Shown here one piece after another: positions 1 to 8,975 of a stretch of DNA of 64,000 bases. The translations under genes and the position numbers were made by a program. A model generated the notes under the pieces. That model searched no databases and had not been told where the DNA came from. It saw nothing but the letters and a program-made list of their open reading frames with translations. The DNA is taken from positions 98,822 through 162,821 of the forward strand of contig NZ_BDJB01000009.1 of assembly GCF_002117915.1 (NCBI RefSeq). The letters run 5' to 3'. Position 1 is the first letter of the stretch. Each line of letters starts with the position of its first letter. The stretch is from Sphingomonas sp. TZW2008 (GTDB lineage: Bacteria > Pseudomonadota > Alphaproteobacteria > Sphingomonadales > Sphingomonadaceae).

Positions 1-952
1 GGGCGGGGCGCGCCATGTCGGAGATCAACTCCTCTGCCGGCACGCGGCGCGGCCGTGCCTCGAACGTCATCGGCAGCTGCGGCGCCGCCTCGGGCTCGGG
101 CTCGGCGAAGATCAGGTCCTTGAGGTCGGCGGGCGACGCTGCGGAGGGGAGCGGGGTGAGCTTGGGGCTGCCCGAGCGCGCGCTCGTCTCGACCGCGCCG
201 ATCTTCACCGTCTGCGGGCGGCGGCACACCGCGGGGCCGAGCGCGAGGAACGTGCCGCGCGGCAGATCGCGGATCGCCTCGGCCTGGCGGCGCTCCATGC
301 CGAGCAGATCGGCGGCGCGCGCCATGTCGATGTCGAGAAAAGTGCGCCCCATCAGGAAGTTCGATGCCTCGGCGGCGACGTTCTTGGCGAGCTTCGCCAG
401 CCGCTGCGTCGCGATCACCCCGGCGAGGCCGCGCTTGCGCCCGCGGCACATCAGGTTGGTCATCGCCGAGAGCGACGCGCGGCGCACGTCCTCCGCCACT
501 TCGCCGCCCGTTGTGGGGGCGAACAGCTGCGCCTCGTCGACCACGACCAGCGCCGGATACCAATGCTCGCGCGGAGCATCGAACATCGCCGACAGGAAGG
601 TCGCGGCGCACCGCATCTGCCCTTCCGCCTCCAGCCCTTCGAGGCTTAGCACCACCGACGCGCGATGCTCGCGCAGCCGCCCGGCGATTCGCGCGATCTC
701 GCGCTCCGAATAGTCGGTCGCCTCGACCACGACGTGGCCGTACGTCGGCCCCAAGGTGACGAAATCGCCCTCGGGATCGATCACCACCTGCTGCACCTGC
801 CCCGCCGAGCGTTCGAGCAGGCGGCGCAGCAGGTGCGACTTTCCCGATCCCGAATTGCCCTGCACGAGCAATCGGGTGGCCAGCAGTTCCTCGAGGTCGA
901 TCAGGACCGGCGCGCCCGAGGCATCGGCGCCCATGTCCACGGCTATCGTCAT
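1..952 (-). CDS. HerA-like ATPase (DUF87 type), C-terminus cut by window edge
   Basis: I translated this by eye from the minus strand. The first 317 codons are open and the gene continues past base 1. Residues 32-39 form a Walker A (GNSGSGKS). A hydrophobic strand ending VVVDE at about 136-140 is the Walker B, and ATQR at about 181 fits the sensor region of HerA/FtsK-like ATPases. Such proteins are hexameric DNA-translocating motors, often linked to end resection or to defence, but here there is no NurA partner in view. The start is the ATG at 952, facing yebC with 77 bp between them. No good ribosome site is visible. The family call is fairly sure; the cellular role is unknown. Confidence 0.75.
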   Translation of the reverse strand, partial: MTIAVDMGADASGAPVLIDLEELLATRLLVQGNSGSGKSHLLRRLLERSAGQVQQVVIDPEGDFVTLGPTYGHVVVEATDYSEREIARIAGRLREHRASVVLSLEGLEAEGQMRCAATFLSAMFDAPREHWYPALVVVDEAQLFAPTTGGEVAEDVRRASLSAMTNLMCRGRKRGLAGVIATQRLAKLAKNVAAEASNFLMGRTFLDIDMARAADLLGMERRQAEAIRDLPRGTFLALGPAVCRRPQTVKIGAVETSARSGSPKLTPLPSAASPADLKDLIFAEPEPEAAPQLPMTFEARPRRVPAEELISDMARPA

Positions 953-1029
953 GGCGCCGCAGATGCCGCATGCGCGGGAGTCGGTGCAAGGCTTGATGAA
1001 CGCCCCGGCGCACGCTTATGGGCGGCGGC

Positions 1030-1773
1030 ATGGCAGGTCATTCCAAATTCAAGAACATCATGCACCGCAAGGGTGCGCAGGATAAGAAGCGTTCGGGCAT
1101 GTTCTCGAAGCTATCGCGCGAGATCACCGTCGCGGCGAAGATGGGGCTTCCCGATCCCGACATGAACCCGCGGCTGCGCGCGGCGGTCAACGCCGCCAAG
1201 GCGCAGTCGATGCCCAAGGACAATATCCAGCGCTCGATCGACAAGGCGAGCCGGGGCGACGCGGAGAATTACGAGGAGATCCGCTACGAGGGCTTCGGCC
1301 CCGGCGGCGTCAGCCTGATCATCGAGGCGCTGAGCGACAACCGCAACCGCACCGCCACCAACGTGCGTACCGCAGTGAGCAAGAACGGCGGCAACCTCGG
1401 CGCGTCGGGCTCGGTCAGCCACGCGTTCGACCGGCTCGGCCTGATCAACTATCCCGCCAGCGTCGGCGACGCGGAAAAGGTGTTCGTGGCGGCGCTGGAA
1501 GCGGGCGCCGAGGACGTGACGTCGAGCGACGACGGCCACGAGATCTGGACCGCGCAGGCCGATCTCCACGAAGTCGCGAAAGCGCTCGAGCCGGTGCTGG
1601 GCGAGGCGGAGAGCGCCAAGCTCGCGTGGCGCCCGCAGACGATGGTCGCGGTCGACGAGAGCGACGCGGCGACGCTGTTCAAGCTGATCGATGCGCTCGA
1701 CGACGACGACGACGTTCAGCAGGTGTGGGGCAATTACGAGGTCTCCGACGAAGTGATGGAGAAGCTCGGCTGA
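1030..1773 (+). CDS. yebC: YebC/PmpR/TACO1-family translation factor or regulator
   Basis: The protein is 247 aa and starts [10 protein letters not shown], the family signature. An in-frame ATG four codons upstream (1018) is less likely because the conserved N-terminus begins at 1030. YebC-type proteins assist ribosomes at proline-rich stretches, and some members act as DNA-binding regulators. The family's three alpha/beta domains are all present at normal length. It sits directly upstream of ruvC and overlaps it by four bases, the usual neighbourhood of yebC in many bacteria. A very acidic run of aspartates near residue 220 is normal for the family's C-terminal domain. Confidence 0.93.
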   Translation: MAGHSKFKNIMHRKGAQDKKRSGMFSKLSREITVAAKMGLPDPDMNPRLRAAVNAAKAQSMPKDNIQRSIDKASRGDAENYEEIRYEGFGPGGVSLIIEALSDNRNRTATNVRTAVSKNGGNLGASGSVSHAFDRLGLINYPASVGDAEKVFVAALEAGAEDVTSSDDGHEIWTAQADLHEVAKALEPVLGEAESAKLAWRPQTMVAVDESDAATLFKLIDALDDDDDVQQVWGNYEVSDEVMEKLG

Positions 1774-2276
1774 TCATCCTCGGGCTCGATCCGGGGCTTG
1801 GCACGACCGGCTGGGGCGTGATCGCCGCCGAGGGCAACCGGCTGCGGCACGTCGCCAACGGGCAGATCAGGACCGATCCGTCGATGGCGCTGCCGCGGCG
1901 GCTCGCCAATCTCCACGCCGCGCTGATCGACGTGATCCGCGCTGAGCGGCCGGCGAGCGCGGCGGTCGAGGAGGTGCTCGGCAACACCAACGCGCAGTCG
2001 ACGCTGAAGCTGGGGCAGGCGCGCGGCGTGGTGCTGCTCGCCGCCGCGGGATCGGGGCTGGCGGTCGACGAATATCATCCCTCGACGGTCAAGAAGGCGG
2101 TGGTCGGCACCGGCGGCGCGGAGAAGCGGCAGATCCAGGCGATGATGGGCGTGCTGCTCCCCGGCGCGAAGCTCGCCGGGCCCGATGCCGCGGACGCGCT
2201 GGCGGTGGCGATCTGCCATGCACACCATCTGGCGAGCGCCGCGGGCATGATGCGGCGCGCGCGCGCGACCTCCTGA
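1770..2276 (+). CDS. ruvC: Crossover junction endodeoxyribonuclease RuvC, probable CTG start
   Basis: RuvC resolves Holliday junctions together with RuvAB. The acidic catalytic residues are visible: Asp7 in IILGLDPG, Glu in [11 protein letters not shown], and the Asp pair in PDAADALA. At 168 aa the length is normal. No ATG, GTG or TTG lies at the expected N-terminus. A CTG at 1770 overlaps the yebC stop, places the catalytic Asp at position 7 as in E. coli, and is preceded by GGAG with an 8-base spacer. A GTG at 1725 would add 15 residues inside yebC with no conserved content. RuvA follows after 71 bp. Confidence 0.92.
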   Translation: MIILGLDPGLGTTGWGVIAAEGNRLRHVANGQIRTDPSMALPRRLANLHAALIDVIRAERPASAAVEEVLGNTNAQSTLKLGQARGVVLLAAAGSGLAVDEYHPSTVKKAVVGTGGAEKRQIQAMMGVLLPGAKLAGPDAADALAVAICHAHHLASAAGMMRRARATS

Positions 2277-2347
2277 AGCGCCCACGTCACAGAGTTGGCC
2301 GGCGAATCGCGACCTGCTAGGCCCGCGATCATGCTGGGTGTTGAACG

Positions 2348-2944
2348 GTGATCGCATATCTCAAGGGCGTGCTGGCGAGCACCAGCGTCGAACATGCGGT
2401 GATCGAGGTGAACGGCGTCGGTTATCTCGTCGGTGCTTCGTCGCGCACGCTCGCCGCGCTTGGGCCTGTCGGTGAGGCGGTGCACGTTCACACCGAACTC
2501 CTCGTCGGCGAGGATTTTCAGCGGCTGGTTGGCTTCTCCGGCGCCGACGAGCGCGACTGGTTCCGGCTGCTCACCAGCGTTCAGGGGGTGGGCGCGCGCG
2601 TCGCGCTCGCGATCCTCTCCGCGCTTGAACCCGCCGAGCTCAGCCGCGCGGTCGCCGCGCAGGACAAGGCGATGGTTGCGCGCGCCAACGGCGTCGGCCC
2701 CAAGCTCGCCGAGCGGATCGTGCGTGAGCTGAAGGACAAGGCGGGCGGGATCGTGCTCGGCGCCTCGGCCGCAGCGCAGGCGATCCCCGTGGGCGCCGGG
2801 GCGGACGCGGTATCGGCGATGCTCAACCTCGGCTTTCGCCCTGCTGAAGCGACTGCAGCGGTCGCCGCCGCCGAGGAAGACCTTGGGCCGGGCGCGACGC
2901 TCGACGCGCTTGTCCGGCTTGCACTGCGCAAGGCGGCGAAATGA
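2348..2944 (+). CDS. ruvA: Holliday junction branch migration protein RuvA
   Basis: RuvA binds four-way DNA junctions as a tetramer and loads the RuvB motor. The 198-aa protein has the N-terminal OB fold (MIAYLKG start, GVGYLV strand). Two helix-hairpin-helix motifs follow ([10 protein letters not shown] and [10 protein letters not shown]), then an Ala-rich linker and the small C-terminal domain that touches RuvB. The start is GTG at 2348, which gives the family's standard N-terminus. Its stop overlaps the ATG of the next gene (ATGA). Unlike the common ruvAB arrangement, two unrelated genes separate it from ruvB. Confidence 0.95.
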   Translation: MIAYLKGVLASTSVEHAVIEVNGVGYLVGASSRTLAALGPVGEAVHVHTELLVGEDFQRLVGFSGADERDWFRLLTSVQGVGARVALAILSALEPAELSRAVAAQDKAMVARANGVGPKLAERIVRELKDKAGGIVLGASAAAQAIPVGAGADAVSAMLNLGFRPAEATAAVAAAEEDLGPGATLDALVRLALRKAAK

Positions 2945-3339
2945 TCCACCGCCGCGCCACCTGCCAGTGCGGCGCGGCGGCGATCGACTGCGAGGGCGAG
3001 CCGATCCGCGTCTCAGTATGCCACTGCCTCAATTGCCAGCGGCGCAGCGGTGCACCGTTCGCCGCGCAGGCGCGGTTCCGTGACGCGTCGGTCAGCATCA
3101 CCGGCAATCTCGCGCACTGGCGGCGCACCTCGGCGCGCGGCGGCGTGTCCGACCATCATTTCTGCCGCACCTGCGGACCGACATTGTTCTACCACGTCGC
3201 GGCCGAGCCCGGCATCGTCTCGATCCCGATTGGCGGGTTCGGCGACGCGCCGCTGCCGCCGCCGGTCTATTCGGTCTATGAGTCGCGCAAGCGATCGTGG
3301 GTCGCGATCGTCGGCGACGCGATCGAGCATTACGACTGA
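2941..3339 (+). CDS. GFA-family zinc protein (glutathione-dependent formaldehyde-activating fold)
   Basis: This 132-aa protein has the Cys pattern of the GFA/CENP-V fold: CQCG near residue 8, CHCLNC near 29, and FCRTCG near 75. These ligands bind structural and catalytic zinc. Family members are proposed to act on S-hydroxymethylglutathione or related thiol adducts, but most are uncharacterised. It overlaps ruvA by four bases and lies just before a ParA-type gene, so it is co-transcribed with recombination genes. That position says little about its substrate. The usual CGSTLF near the end reads CGPTLF here. Confidence 0.85.
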   Translation: MIHRRATCQCGAAAIDCEGEPIRVSVCHCLNCQRRSGAPFAAQARFRDASVSITGNLAHWRRTSARGGVSDHHFCRTCGPTLFYHVAAEPGIVSIPIGGFGDAPLPPPVYSVYESRKRSWVAIVGDAIEHYD

Positions 3340-3356
3340 GCGGTAGGGCTGGAGCG

Positions 3357-4097
3357 ATGAGCGCGCAGACGATCGCGGTGTACAGTCTGAAGGGTGGCGT
3401 GGGAAAGACGACGCTCGCGGTCAATCTCGCCTGGGCGGCGGCGACGCTGTCGGCGCGGCGCACGCTGTTGTGGGATCTCGATGGGCAGGCCGCAGCGACC
3501 TGGATCCTCGGCCACGACGCCGGCGGGCGCGAGGCGGGGGCGGCGATCCGGCGCGAAGTGGAGGCGAAGCGCCTCGTCCGCCCGACCGCGTTCGAACGGC
3601 TCGATCTGCTGCCCGCCGACGCTTCGCTGCGCGAGCTCGACGTCGCTTTCCATACGCTCGACAAGAAGAAGCGGCTCGCGCGCCTCGTGGACGATCTCGC
3701 CGGCGACTATGACCGGATCGTCATCGATTGCCCGCCGGGGCTCACCGACACGTCGGACCAAATCATGCGTGCCGCCGATCTCGTCGTCGTCCCCGTCATC
3801 CCCTCCGCACTGTCGCGCCGCGCGCTCGATACGATCACCGCGCACGTGCAGAAGAAGAAGGGGCCCAAGGTCACGCTCGCACCGGTCTTCTCGATGGTCG
3901 ATCGCCGCCGCCTGCTGCATCGCGAAGCGCTGGCGCAGCATCCCGATTGGCCAGCGATCCCGATGGCGAGCGCGTTCGAGGCGATGACCGAGCGCCGCGC
4001 GCCGCTGGGTGGCTTCGCGTCGCGCACGTCGCCGGGGGTGGAGGCGATCGCCGCGCTGTGGCGCCGCGTCGAAAACGCGCTATCGGGCATGCGATGA
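3357..4097 (+). CDS. ParA/MinD-type P-loop ATPase
   Basis: The 246-aa protein begins with a deviant Walker A (KGGVGKTT at about residues 12-19). It also has a Walker A' (LLWDLDGQA) and a Walker B (RIVIDCPPG), all typical of ParA/MinD ATPases. The ATG at 3357 is preceded by GGAG at 3351. No ParB or centromere-like gene is nearby, so it is an orphan rather than the main chromosome partitioning ParA. Its stop overlaps the ruvB start (ATGA), which implies translational coupling with ruvB. What it positions in the cell cannot be told from sequence. Confidence 0.88.
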   Translation: MSAQTIAVYSLKGGVGKTTLAVNLAWAAATLSARRTLLWDLDGQAAATWILGHDAGGREAGAAIRREVEAKRLVRPTAFERLDLLPADASLRELDVAFHTLDKKKRLARLVDDLAGDYDRIVIDCPPGLTDTSDQIMRAADLVVVPVIPSALSRRALDTITAHVQKKKGPKVTLAPVFSMVDRRRLLHREALAQHPDWPAIPMASAFEAMTERRAPLGGFASRTSPGVEAIAALWRRVENALSGMR

Positions 4098-5116
4098 CCG
4101 ACGACGACCGCCTGATCACGCCTGCGCGCCGCACCGAGGATGCCGACGCGGCGCTGCGCCCCAAGCGGCTCGACGAGTTTGTTGGCCAGGCCGCGGCGCG
4201 CGAGAACCTGCGCGTCTTCATCGAGGCCGCGCGCGGTCGCGGCGACGCGCTCGATCACGTGCTGTTCTTTGGGCCCCCCGGGCTCGGCAAGACGACGCTG
4301 GCGCAGATCGTCGCGCGCGAGATGGGCGTGGGGTTTCGCGCAACGTCCGGCCCGGTGATCGCCAAGTCGGGCGATCTCGCCGCGTTGCTCACCAATCTCG
4401 AGGACGGCGACGTGCTGTTCATCGACGAGATTCACCGCCTTCAGCCCGCGGTGGAGGAAGTGCTCTACCCCGCGATGGAGGATCGCGCGCTCGACCTGAT
4501 GATCGGCGAGGGGCCGTCGGCGCGCAGCGTGCGCATCGATCTGCCGCGCTTCACGCTGGTCGGCGCGACGACGCGGCAGGGCTTGCTGACGACGCCGCTG
4601 CGCGACCGTTTCGGCATCCCGATCCGGCTGCAATTCTACACCGTCGAGGAACTGACGCGGGTAGTGACGCGCGCGGCGTCGCTGCTCGATCTCGACGTCT
4701 CGCCTGACGGCGCGGCGGAAATTGCGCGCCGCTCGCGCGGGACGCCGCGCATCTCGGGACGGCTGCTGCGCCGCGTGCGCGATTTCGCCAACGTGGCGGG
4801 CGTCAAGGTGGTCGACGCCGCCTCCGCCGATCGTGCGCTCAATCGGCTCGAGGTCGACGCGCTCGGGCTCGACGCGATGGATCGCCGCTATCTGACGATG
4901 ATCGCCGACATCTATCGCGGCGGACCGGTGGGGGTGGAAACGCTCGCCGCCGGCCTCAGCGAGCCGCGCGACACGATCGAGGAGGTGATCGAGCCGTATC
5001 TGATCCAGCTCGGCCTCGTCGCGCGGACCGCGCGCGGACGCGTGCTCAACGCGGGCGGGTGGAAGCATCTCGGGCTCAATCCGCCCGCGGGCAGCCAGGA
5101 CGGGCTGTTCGACTGA
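4094..5116 (+). CDS. ruvB: Holliday junction branch migration helicase RuvB
   Basis: RuvB is the hexameric AAA+ motor that drives branch migration with RuvA. The 340-aa protein has Walker A GPPGLGKT (residues 60-67) and Walker B FIDEIHR (about 109-115). A sensor (VGATTRQG) and arginine finger (PLRDRFG, about 168-174) follow, then a winged-helix C-terminal domain. Length is normal. The ATG at 4094 overlaps the stop of the ParA-like gene. It closes the yebC-ruvC-ruvA-gfa-parA-ruvB run. Confidence 0.96.
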   Translation: MTDDDRLITPARRTEDADAALRPKRLDEFVGQAAARENLRVFIEAARGRGDALDHVLFFGPPGLGKTTLAQIVAREMGVGFRATSGPVIAKSGDLAALLTNLEDGDVLFIDEIHRLQPAVEEVLYPAMEDRALDLMIGEGPSARSVRIDLPRFTLVGATTRQGLLTTPLRDRFGIPIRLQFYTVEELTRVVTRAASLLDLDVSPDGAAEIARRSRGTPRISGRLLRRVRDFANVAGVKVVDAASADRALNRLEVDALGLDAMDRRYLTMIADIYRGGPVGVETLAAGLSEPRDTIEEVIEPYLIQLGLVARTARGRVLNAGGWKHLGLNPPAGSQDGLFD

Positions 5117-5219
5117 TCATTCGTGCCGCACGGCGGCGGGCTATCCGTGCCGAGCGGCGCCGGCGGAGCCAAGCGCCGTCAGCGACGTTGGGCGAAGCAC
5201 CTGAAAAGAGGGACGAGTC

Positions 5220-5579
5220 ATGACGCATACGCCGCCGGTGCCGCCGGGCAACCAATCACCCTATCCGATCCAGGAGCCGCCGCACGTCGCGGATGCGGTG
5301 CCGGTCGCCACGGCGTCGCCTGCTGCCACGACCGCACCTGCTGCCACGAAGGGGTCTTCCGACACGCCCGCTGCACCCGCCATCGCGAACGACGACGATC
5401 GCGAGGAATGGGCGCCCTCGCCGTCGCCTGCCCGCTGGTCAGTCGGCACGATCGTCGGCGCGGCGGCAGGCGTTGGCGCGATCGCGATCGGCGTCGCGGC
5501 GATCCTCTTCCCGCGTGACAGCGCGGCGAGCACCAAGCCGAAGTCCGGCGGCAAGCGAAAGCCGAAGTCGGGCAAGTGA
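5220..5579 (+). CDS. Small single-pass membrane protein, unknown function
   Basis: The 119-aa product has a long Pro/Ala/Thr-rich N-terminal half without obvious fold. A hydrophobic Gly/Ala-rich helix (about residues 75-95, WSVGTIVGAAAGVGAIAIG) is followed by a short basic tail rich in Lys, Ser and Pro. This fits a protein anchored in the inner membrane with a disordered N-terminal arm. A GAGGGA ribosome site stands seven bases before the ATG. It stands alone between ruvB and ptsP. I do not recognise a family. Confidence 0.6.
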   Translation: MTHTPPVPPGNQSPYPIQEPPHVADAVPVATASPAATTAPAATKGSSDTPAAPAIANDDDREEWAPSPSPARWSVGTIVGAAAGVGAIAIGVAAILFPRDSAASTKPKSGGKRKPKSGK

Positions 5580-5650
5580 CAGCGATTGCCGCGGTGCCGC
5601 GCAGGAAATGTTGCGTGGCACCCACGGCACCTGCCTGCTAGCCACGGCCC

Positions 5651-7924
5651 ATGCCTGTGTCCGCCGCCGCCTCCGCCCGCGAGATCCTCGTCAACCTGCA
5701 CGACGTGATGGCGGCGCGATCGAACGCGCAAGCCAAGCTCAACCAAGTCGTCGACATCATCGGCGAGGCGCTGGATAGCGAGGTCTGCTCGATCTACCTG
5801 CTGCGCGAGGGCGTGCTCGAGCTCTACGCCACGCGCGGGCTGGCGGCGGACGCGGTGCACGTCACCAAGCTCGTGCTCGGCGAGGGACTGGTCGGGACGA
5901 TCGCCGAGAGCGGCGAGATCCTCAACCTCGACGAGGCGGCGAGCCACCCGGATTTCGCCTACAAGCCCGAGACGGGCGAGGATCGCTTCCACAGCTTCGC
6001 CGGCGTGCCGATCATCCGACGCGAGCGCTCGGTCGGCGTGCTCGCGGTGCAGCATGCCGATCCCCGGCGCTACGCCGATATCGAGATCGAGGCGCTGCAG
6101 ACGGTGGCGATGGTGCTGAGCGAGCTGATCGCCAACGCCGGGCTGATCGACCAGGGCGGGCCGAAGGATCGTCCGCAGCAGTCGACCGCGAGCGTGCGCC
6201 TGATCGGGCAGAAGCTGGTGGAGGGGATGGGCGCGGGCTGCGCGGTGTTCCACCAGCCGCGCATCCACATCGAGCATACCGTCGCGGAGGATACCGAGGC
6301 CGAGCGCCACCGCGTCTACGCCGCGTTCGACAAGATGCGCGACCAGATCGAAAAGATGACGCGCGAGGCGGAGTTCGGCGTCGGCGGCGAGCATGAGGAA
6401 GTGCTCGAGACGTACAAGATGTTCGCCTATGACGAGGGCTGGTCGCGGCGCATCAACGAGGCGATCGACAGCGGCCTCACCGCGGAGGCGGCGATCGAGC
6501 GCGTGCAGCAGCGCACCCGCCAGCGCATGCGTCAGATCGACGATCCGCTGCTCGCCGATCGCATGCACGATCTGGAGGATCTGTCGAACCGGCTGCTGCG
6601 CATCGTCTCGGGCCAGATGGGCACCGCGGCGCAGATGGGGCTCCGCCAGGACACGATCCTGATCGCGCGCAACCTTGGGCCGGCGGAGCTGCTCGAATAC
6701 GATCGCCGGCGGCTGAAGGGCGTGGTGCTCGAGGAAGGCTCGCTTACCGCGCACGTCACGATCGTCGCGCGCGCGATGGGCGTGCCGGTGCTCGGCCGCG
6801 TGCGCGACGTGCGCCGCGCGATCGGCGAGGGCGATCTGCTGCTGCTCGACGTCAACGAAGGCTCGGTCGTCGTGCGCCCGTCGACCGCGATGGAGGAGGC
6901 GTTCGACGCCAAGCTGCTGCTGCGGCAGAAGCGTAAGGCCGCCTATGCCGCGTTGCGCGACGTCGCGCCAGTCAGCAAGGACGGCCACCGCGTGACGGTG
7001 ATGGTCAATGCCGGCCTGCGCGACGATGCCGCCGCGCTCGACGTGACGGGCGCCGACGGCATCGGGCTGTTCCGCACCGAATTCCAATTCCTCGTCTCCG
7101 CTACGTTGCCACAGCGCGAGCGCCAGCAGCGGCTCTACCGCGAGGTGCTCGACGTCGCGGGCGATCGTCCGGTGATCTTCCGCACCGTCGACATCGGCGG
7201 TGACAAGGCACTGCCGTACCTCGTGCAGGACGCCGCCGAGGAGGAGAATCCCGCAATGGGCTGGCGCGCGCTGCGGCTTGCGCTGGAGCGCGACGGGCTG
7301 ATGAAGGCGCAGGCGCGTGCGCTGCTCGAGGCGGCGGCGGGACGCACGCTCAGCGTCATGTTCCCGATGGTCAGCGAGGCGTGGGAATTCGCCGAGGCGC
7401 GCGCGCTGTTCGAGCAGCAGCGCGACTGGATCGCCTCGCGCAACCGCCGCCTGCCGAACGAGATCCGCTACGGCGCGATGCTCGAGGTACCGAGCCTCGC
7501 CTATCAGCTCGACCTCCTGCTGCCGCAGGTCGATTTCCTGTCGATCGGGACCAACGATCTGACGCAATTCCTGTTCGCCGCCGATCGCGCCAATCCCAAG
7601 CTCGCCGAACGCTACGACTGGCTGTCGGCCTCGATCCTGCGCTTCCTCGCCGCGCTGGTCGCGCCGTGCGCCGAGGCGGGCGTGCCGCTCGCGGTGTGTG
7701 GCGAGATGGGCGGGCGGCCGCTTGAGGCGCTGGCGCTGATCGGGATCGGCATCGATCGCTTTTCGATCACGCCCGCCGCGGTGGGACCGATCAAGGCGAT
7801 GGTCCGCTCGCTCGATCACGCCGCGGTGCGCGCGGAAATGGCGCGGCTGCTCGCCGCCCCGCCGCGCGATCTGCGCGGCGCATTGGCGGCCTGGGCGACC
7901 GCGCAAGGCGTTGAACTGGGCTGA
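5651..7924 (+). CDS. ptsP: Phosphoenolpyruvate-protein phosphotransferase with GAF domain (EI-Ntr)
   Basis: This enzyme I of the nitrogen phosphotransferase system takes phosphate from PEP and passes it to NPr, a regulatory relay rather than sugar import. Domains run in order: GAF sensor (about 10-155), N-terminal HPr-binding domain (about 175-300), phosphohistidine swivel domain with His368 in LTAHVTIVAR, and the PEP-binding barrel ending with Cys683 in VCGEMGG. At 757 aa it has full length for PtsP. The active-site stretch reads LTAHVT instead of the common TSHAAI form, but the His is kept. No ptsN or ptsO gene is near. Confidence 0.94.
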   Translation: MPVSAAASAREILVNLHDVMAARSNAQAKLNQVVDIIGEALDSEVCSIYLLREGVLELYATRGLAADAVHVTKLVLGEGLVGTIAESGEILNLDEAASHPDFAYKPETGEDRFHSFAGVPIIRRERSVGVLAVQHADPRRYADIEIEALQTVAMVLSELIANAGLIDQGGPKDRPQQSTASVRLIGQKLVEGMGAGCAVFHQPRIHIEHTVAEDTEAERHRVYAAFDKMRDQIEKMTREAEFGVGGEHEEVLETYKMFAYDEGWSRRINEAIDSGLTAEAAIERVQQRTRQRMRQIDDPLLADRMHDLEDLSNRLLRIVSGQMGTAAQMGLRQDTILIARNLGPAELLEYDRRRLKGVVLEEGSLTAHVTIVARAMGVPVLGRVRDVRRAIGEGDLLLLDVNEGSVVVRPSTAMEEAFDAKLLLRQKRKAAYAALRDVAPVSKDGHRVTVMVNAGLRDDAAALDVTGADGIGLFRTEFQFLVSATLPQRERQQRLYREVLDVAGDRPVIFRTVDIGGDKALPYLVQDAAEEENPAMGWRALRLALERDGLMKAQARALLEAAAGRTLSVMFPMVSEAWEFAEARALFEQQRDWIASRNRRLPNEIRYGAMLEVPSLAYQLDLLLPQVDFLSIGTNDLTQFLFAADRANPKLAERYDWLSASILRFLAALVAPCAEAGVPLAVCGEMGGRPLEALALIGIGIDRFSITPAAVGPIKAMVRSLDHAAVRAEMARLLAAPPRDLRGALAAWATAQGVELG

Positions 7925-7977
7925 ACCGCCGACCAAAAGCGGCGCGGTTCGATTGACACCCATGGCGCGCTCTGGGA

Positions 7978-7995
7978 GACGTTGCCGGCAACGTC
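7978..7995. promoter_or_regulatory. Perfect 18-bp palindrome upstream of the RodZ-like gene
   Basis: GACGTTGCCGGCAACGTC is a perfect palindrome with no spacer, 34 bases before the next start codon. A TTGACA hexamer lies 19 bases upstream (7953-7958). A dimeric repressor operator placed over a promoter would look like this, but no regulator is known for it. Confidence 0.35.
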
Positions 7996-8029
7996 GGACG
8001 GGGTCGGTCCGTCCGAAGCGGAGATCCGA

Positions 8030-8893
8030 ATGACTGACGCCGGTCGCAGCGACGACGCGACGCCACTGCCGCAACGTGTCGGTGACAAGCTGCGGGCCGA
8101 ACGCGAGCGGCAGGGCATGTCGCTTGAGGAAATCGCCGCGCGCACGCGCGTGCCGCTGCGCCATTTGGAAGCGATCGAGGCGTCGAACTACGGCGCGCTG
8201 CCGTCCCCCACCTACGCCGTCGGCTTCGTGCGCGCCTATGCCCGCGCGCTCGGCGCGAACGAGGTGGTACTGGCGAGCGAGGTGCGCGTCGAGGCGCTTA
8301 AGGCGCCGCGTGCGCAGCCGCAGTATCAGCCGTACGAGATCGCCGATCCAGCGCGCGTACCGAGCCGCGGGCTGGTGATCGGCGCCGCGGGGCTTGGTCT
8401 GGCGGTCGTCATCCTCGCGATCTTGTGGTTTGCCACCGGGCTGCTGCGCGGCGGCACCCCGGCGGAGACGCCGTCGGTGGCGGTCGCCGTGCCCGCCGCT
8501 CGGCCGACCGCCGCGCCGACGCCGGCCGGCAACGGGCAGGTGACGCTCGTCGCGACGGGCGAGGTATGGCTGCGCGTCTATGACGCCACGAACAAGACGC
8601 TGTTTCTCGGCACGATGAAGCCCGGCGATCGTTTCGACGTGCCGCCGACTGCCGACAATCCGATGATCAACGTCGGTCGGCCGGACAAGCTGCAGGTGAC
8701 GCTCAACGGATCGAACCTGCCGCCGCTCGGCACGGGCGAGCGCGCGATCAAGGACGTGCCGGTCGGCGCCGCCGCGCTTGCTGGCCGCACGACCCCGCAG
8801 CCCGGCGCAACCCCGACGCCCGCCGCCGCGCCCGCGCTGACGACGCGGCGCGACGTACCGCCCGCCTTCGCGACCGCCCCCGCCGAGCAGTGA
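8030..8893 (+). CDS. RodZ-like membrane protein: HTH domain, one TM helix, DUF4115
   Basis: The 287-aa protein starts with an XRE-type helix-turn-helix (about residues 16-75, with the MSLEEIAARTRVPLRHL core). A transmembrane helix at about 114-139 leads to a Pro/Ala linker and a periplasmic beta-rich DUF4115 domain (about 175-255). This is the RodZ layout, a partner of MreB in rod-shape control. The ATG at 8030 has GGAG ahead of it; a TTG at 7982 is in frame but has no ribosome site. The gene precedes cpoB with 82 bp between. Orthology with RodZ proper is likely but unproven. Confidence 0.82.
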   Translation: MTDAGRSDDATPLPQRVGDKLRAERERQGMSLEEIAARTRVPLRHLEAIEASNYGALPSPTYAVGFVRAYARALGANEVVLASEVRVEALKAPRAQPQYQPYEIADPARVPSRGLVIGAAGLGLAVVILAILWFATGLLRGGTPAETPSVAVAVPAARPTAAPTPAGNGQVTLVATGEVWLRVYDATNKTLFLGTMKPGDRFDVPPTADNPMINVGRPDKLQVTLNGSNLPPLGTGERAIKDVPVGAAALAGRTTPQPGATPTPAAAPALTTRRDVPPAFATAPAEQ

Positions 8894-8975
8894 GCGCGCA
8901 CGTCCTTAAGGCTGGCGACAGGTGCGGCGTTGTAGCTATAGCGTCCTTCTGTTTCCGCACCGGGGGGTGTCGTTG

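Noticed and set aside
15..713. Long + strand open frames opposite the HerA-like gene
   Set aside because: They are Arg/Ser/Ala-rich translations of the antisense strand of a clear ATPase gene, a normal effect of high GC.
5261..8164. A 967-codon minus-strand frame opposite ptsP
   Set aside because: It is His/Arg/Ala-rich with no domain, and the + strand holds a complete PtsP with active-site His and Cys.
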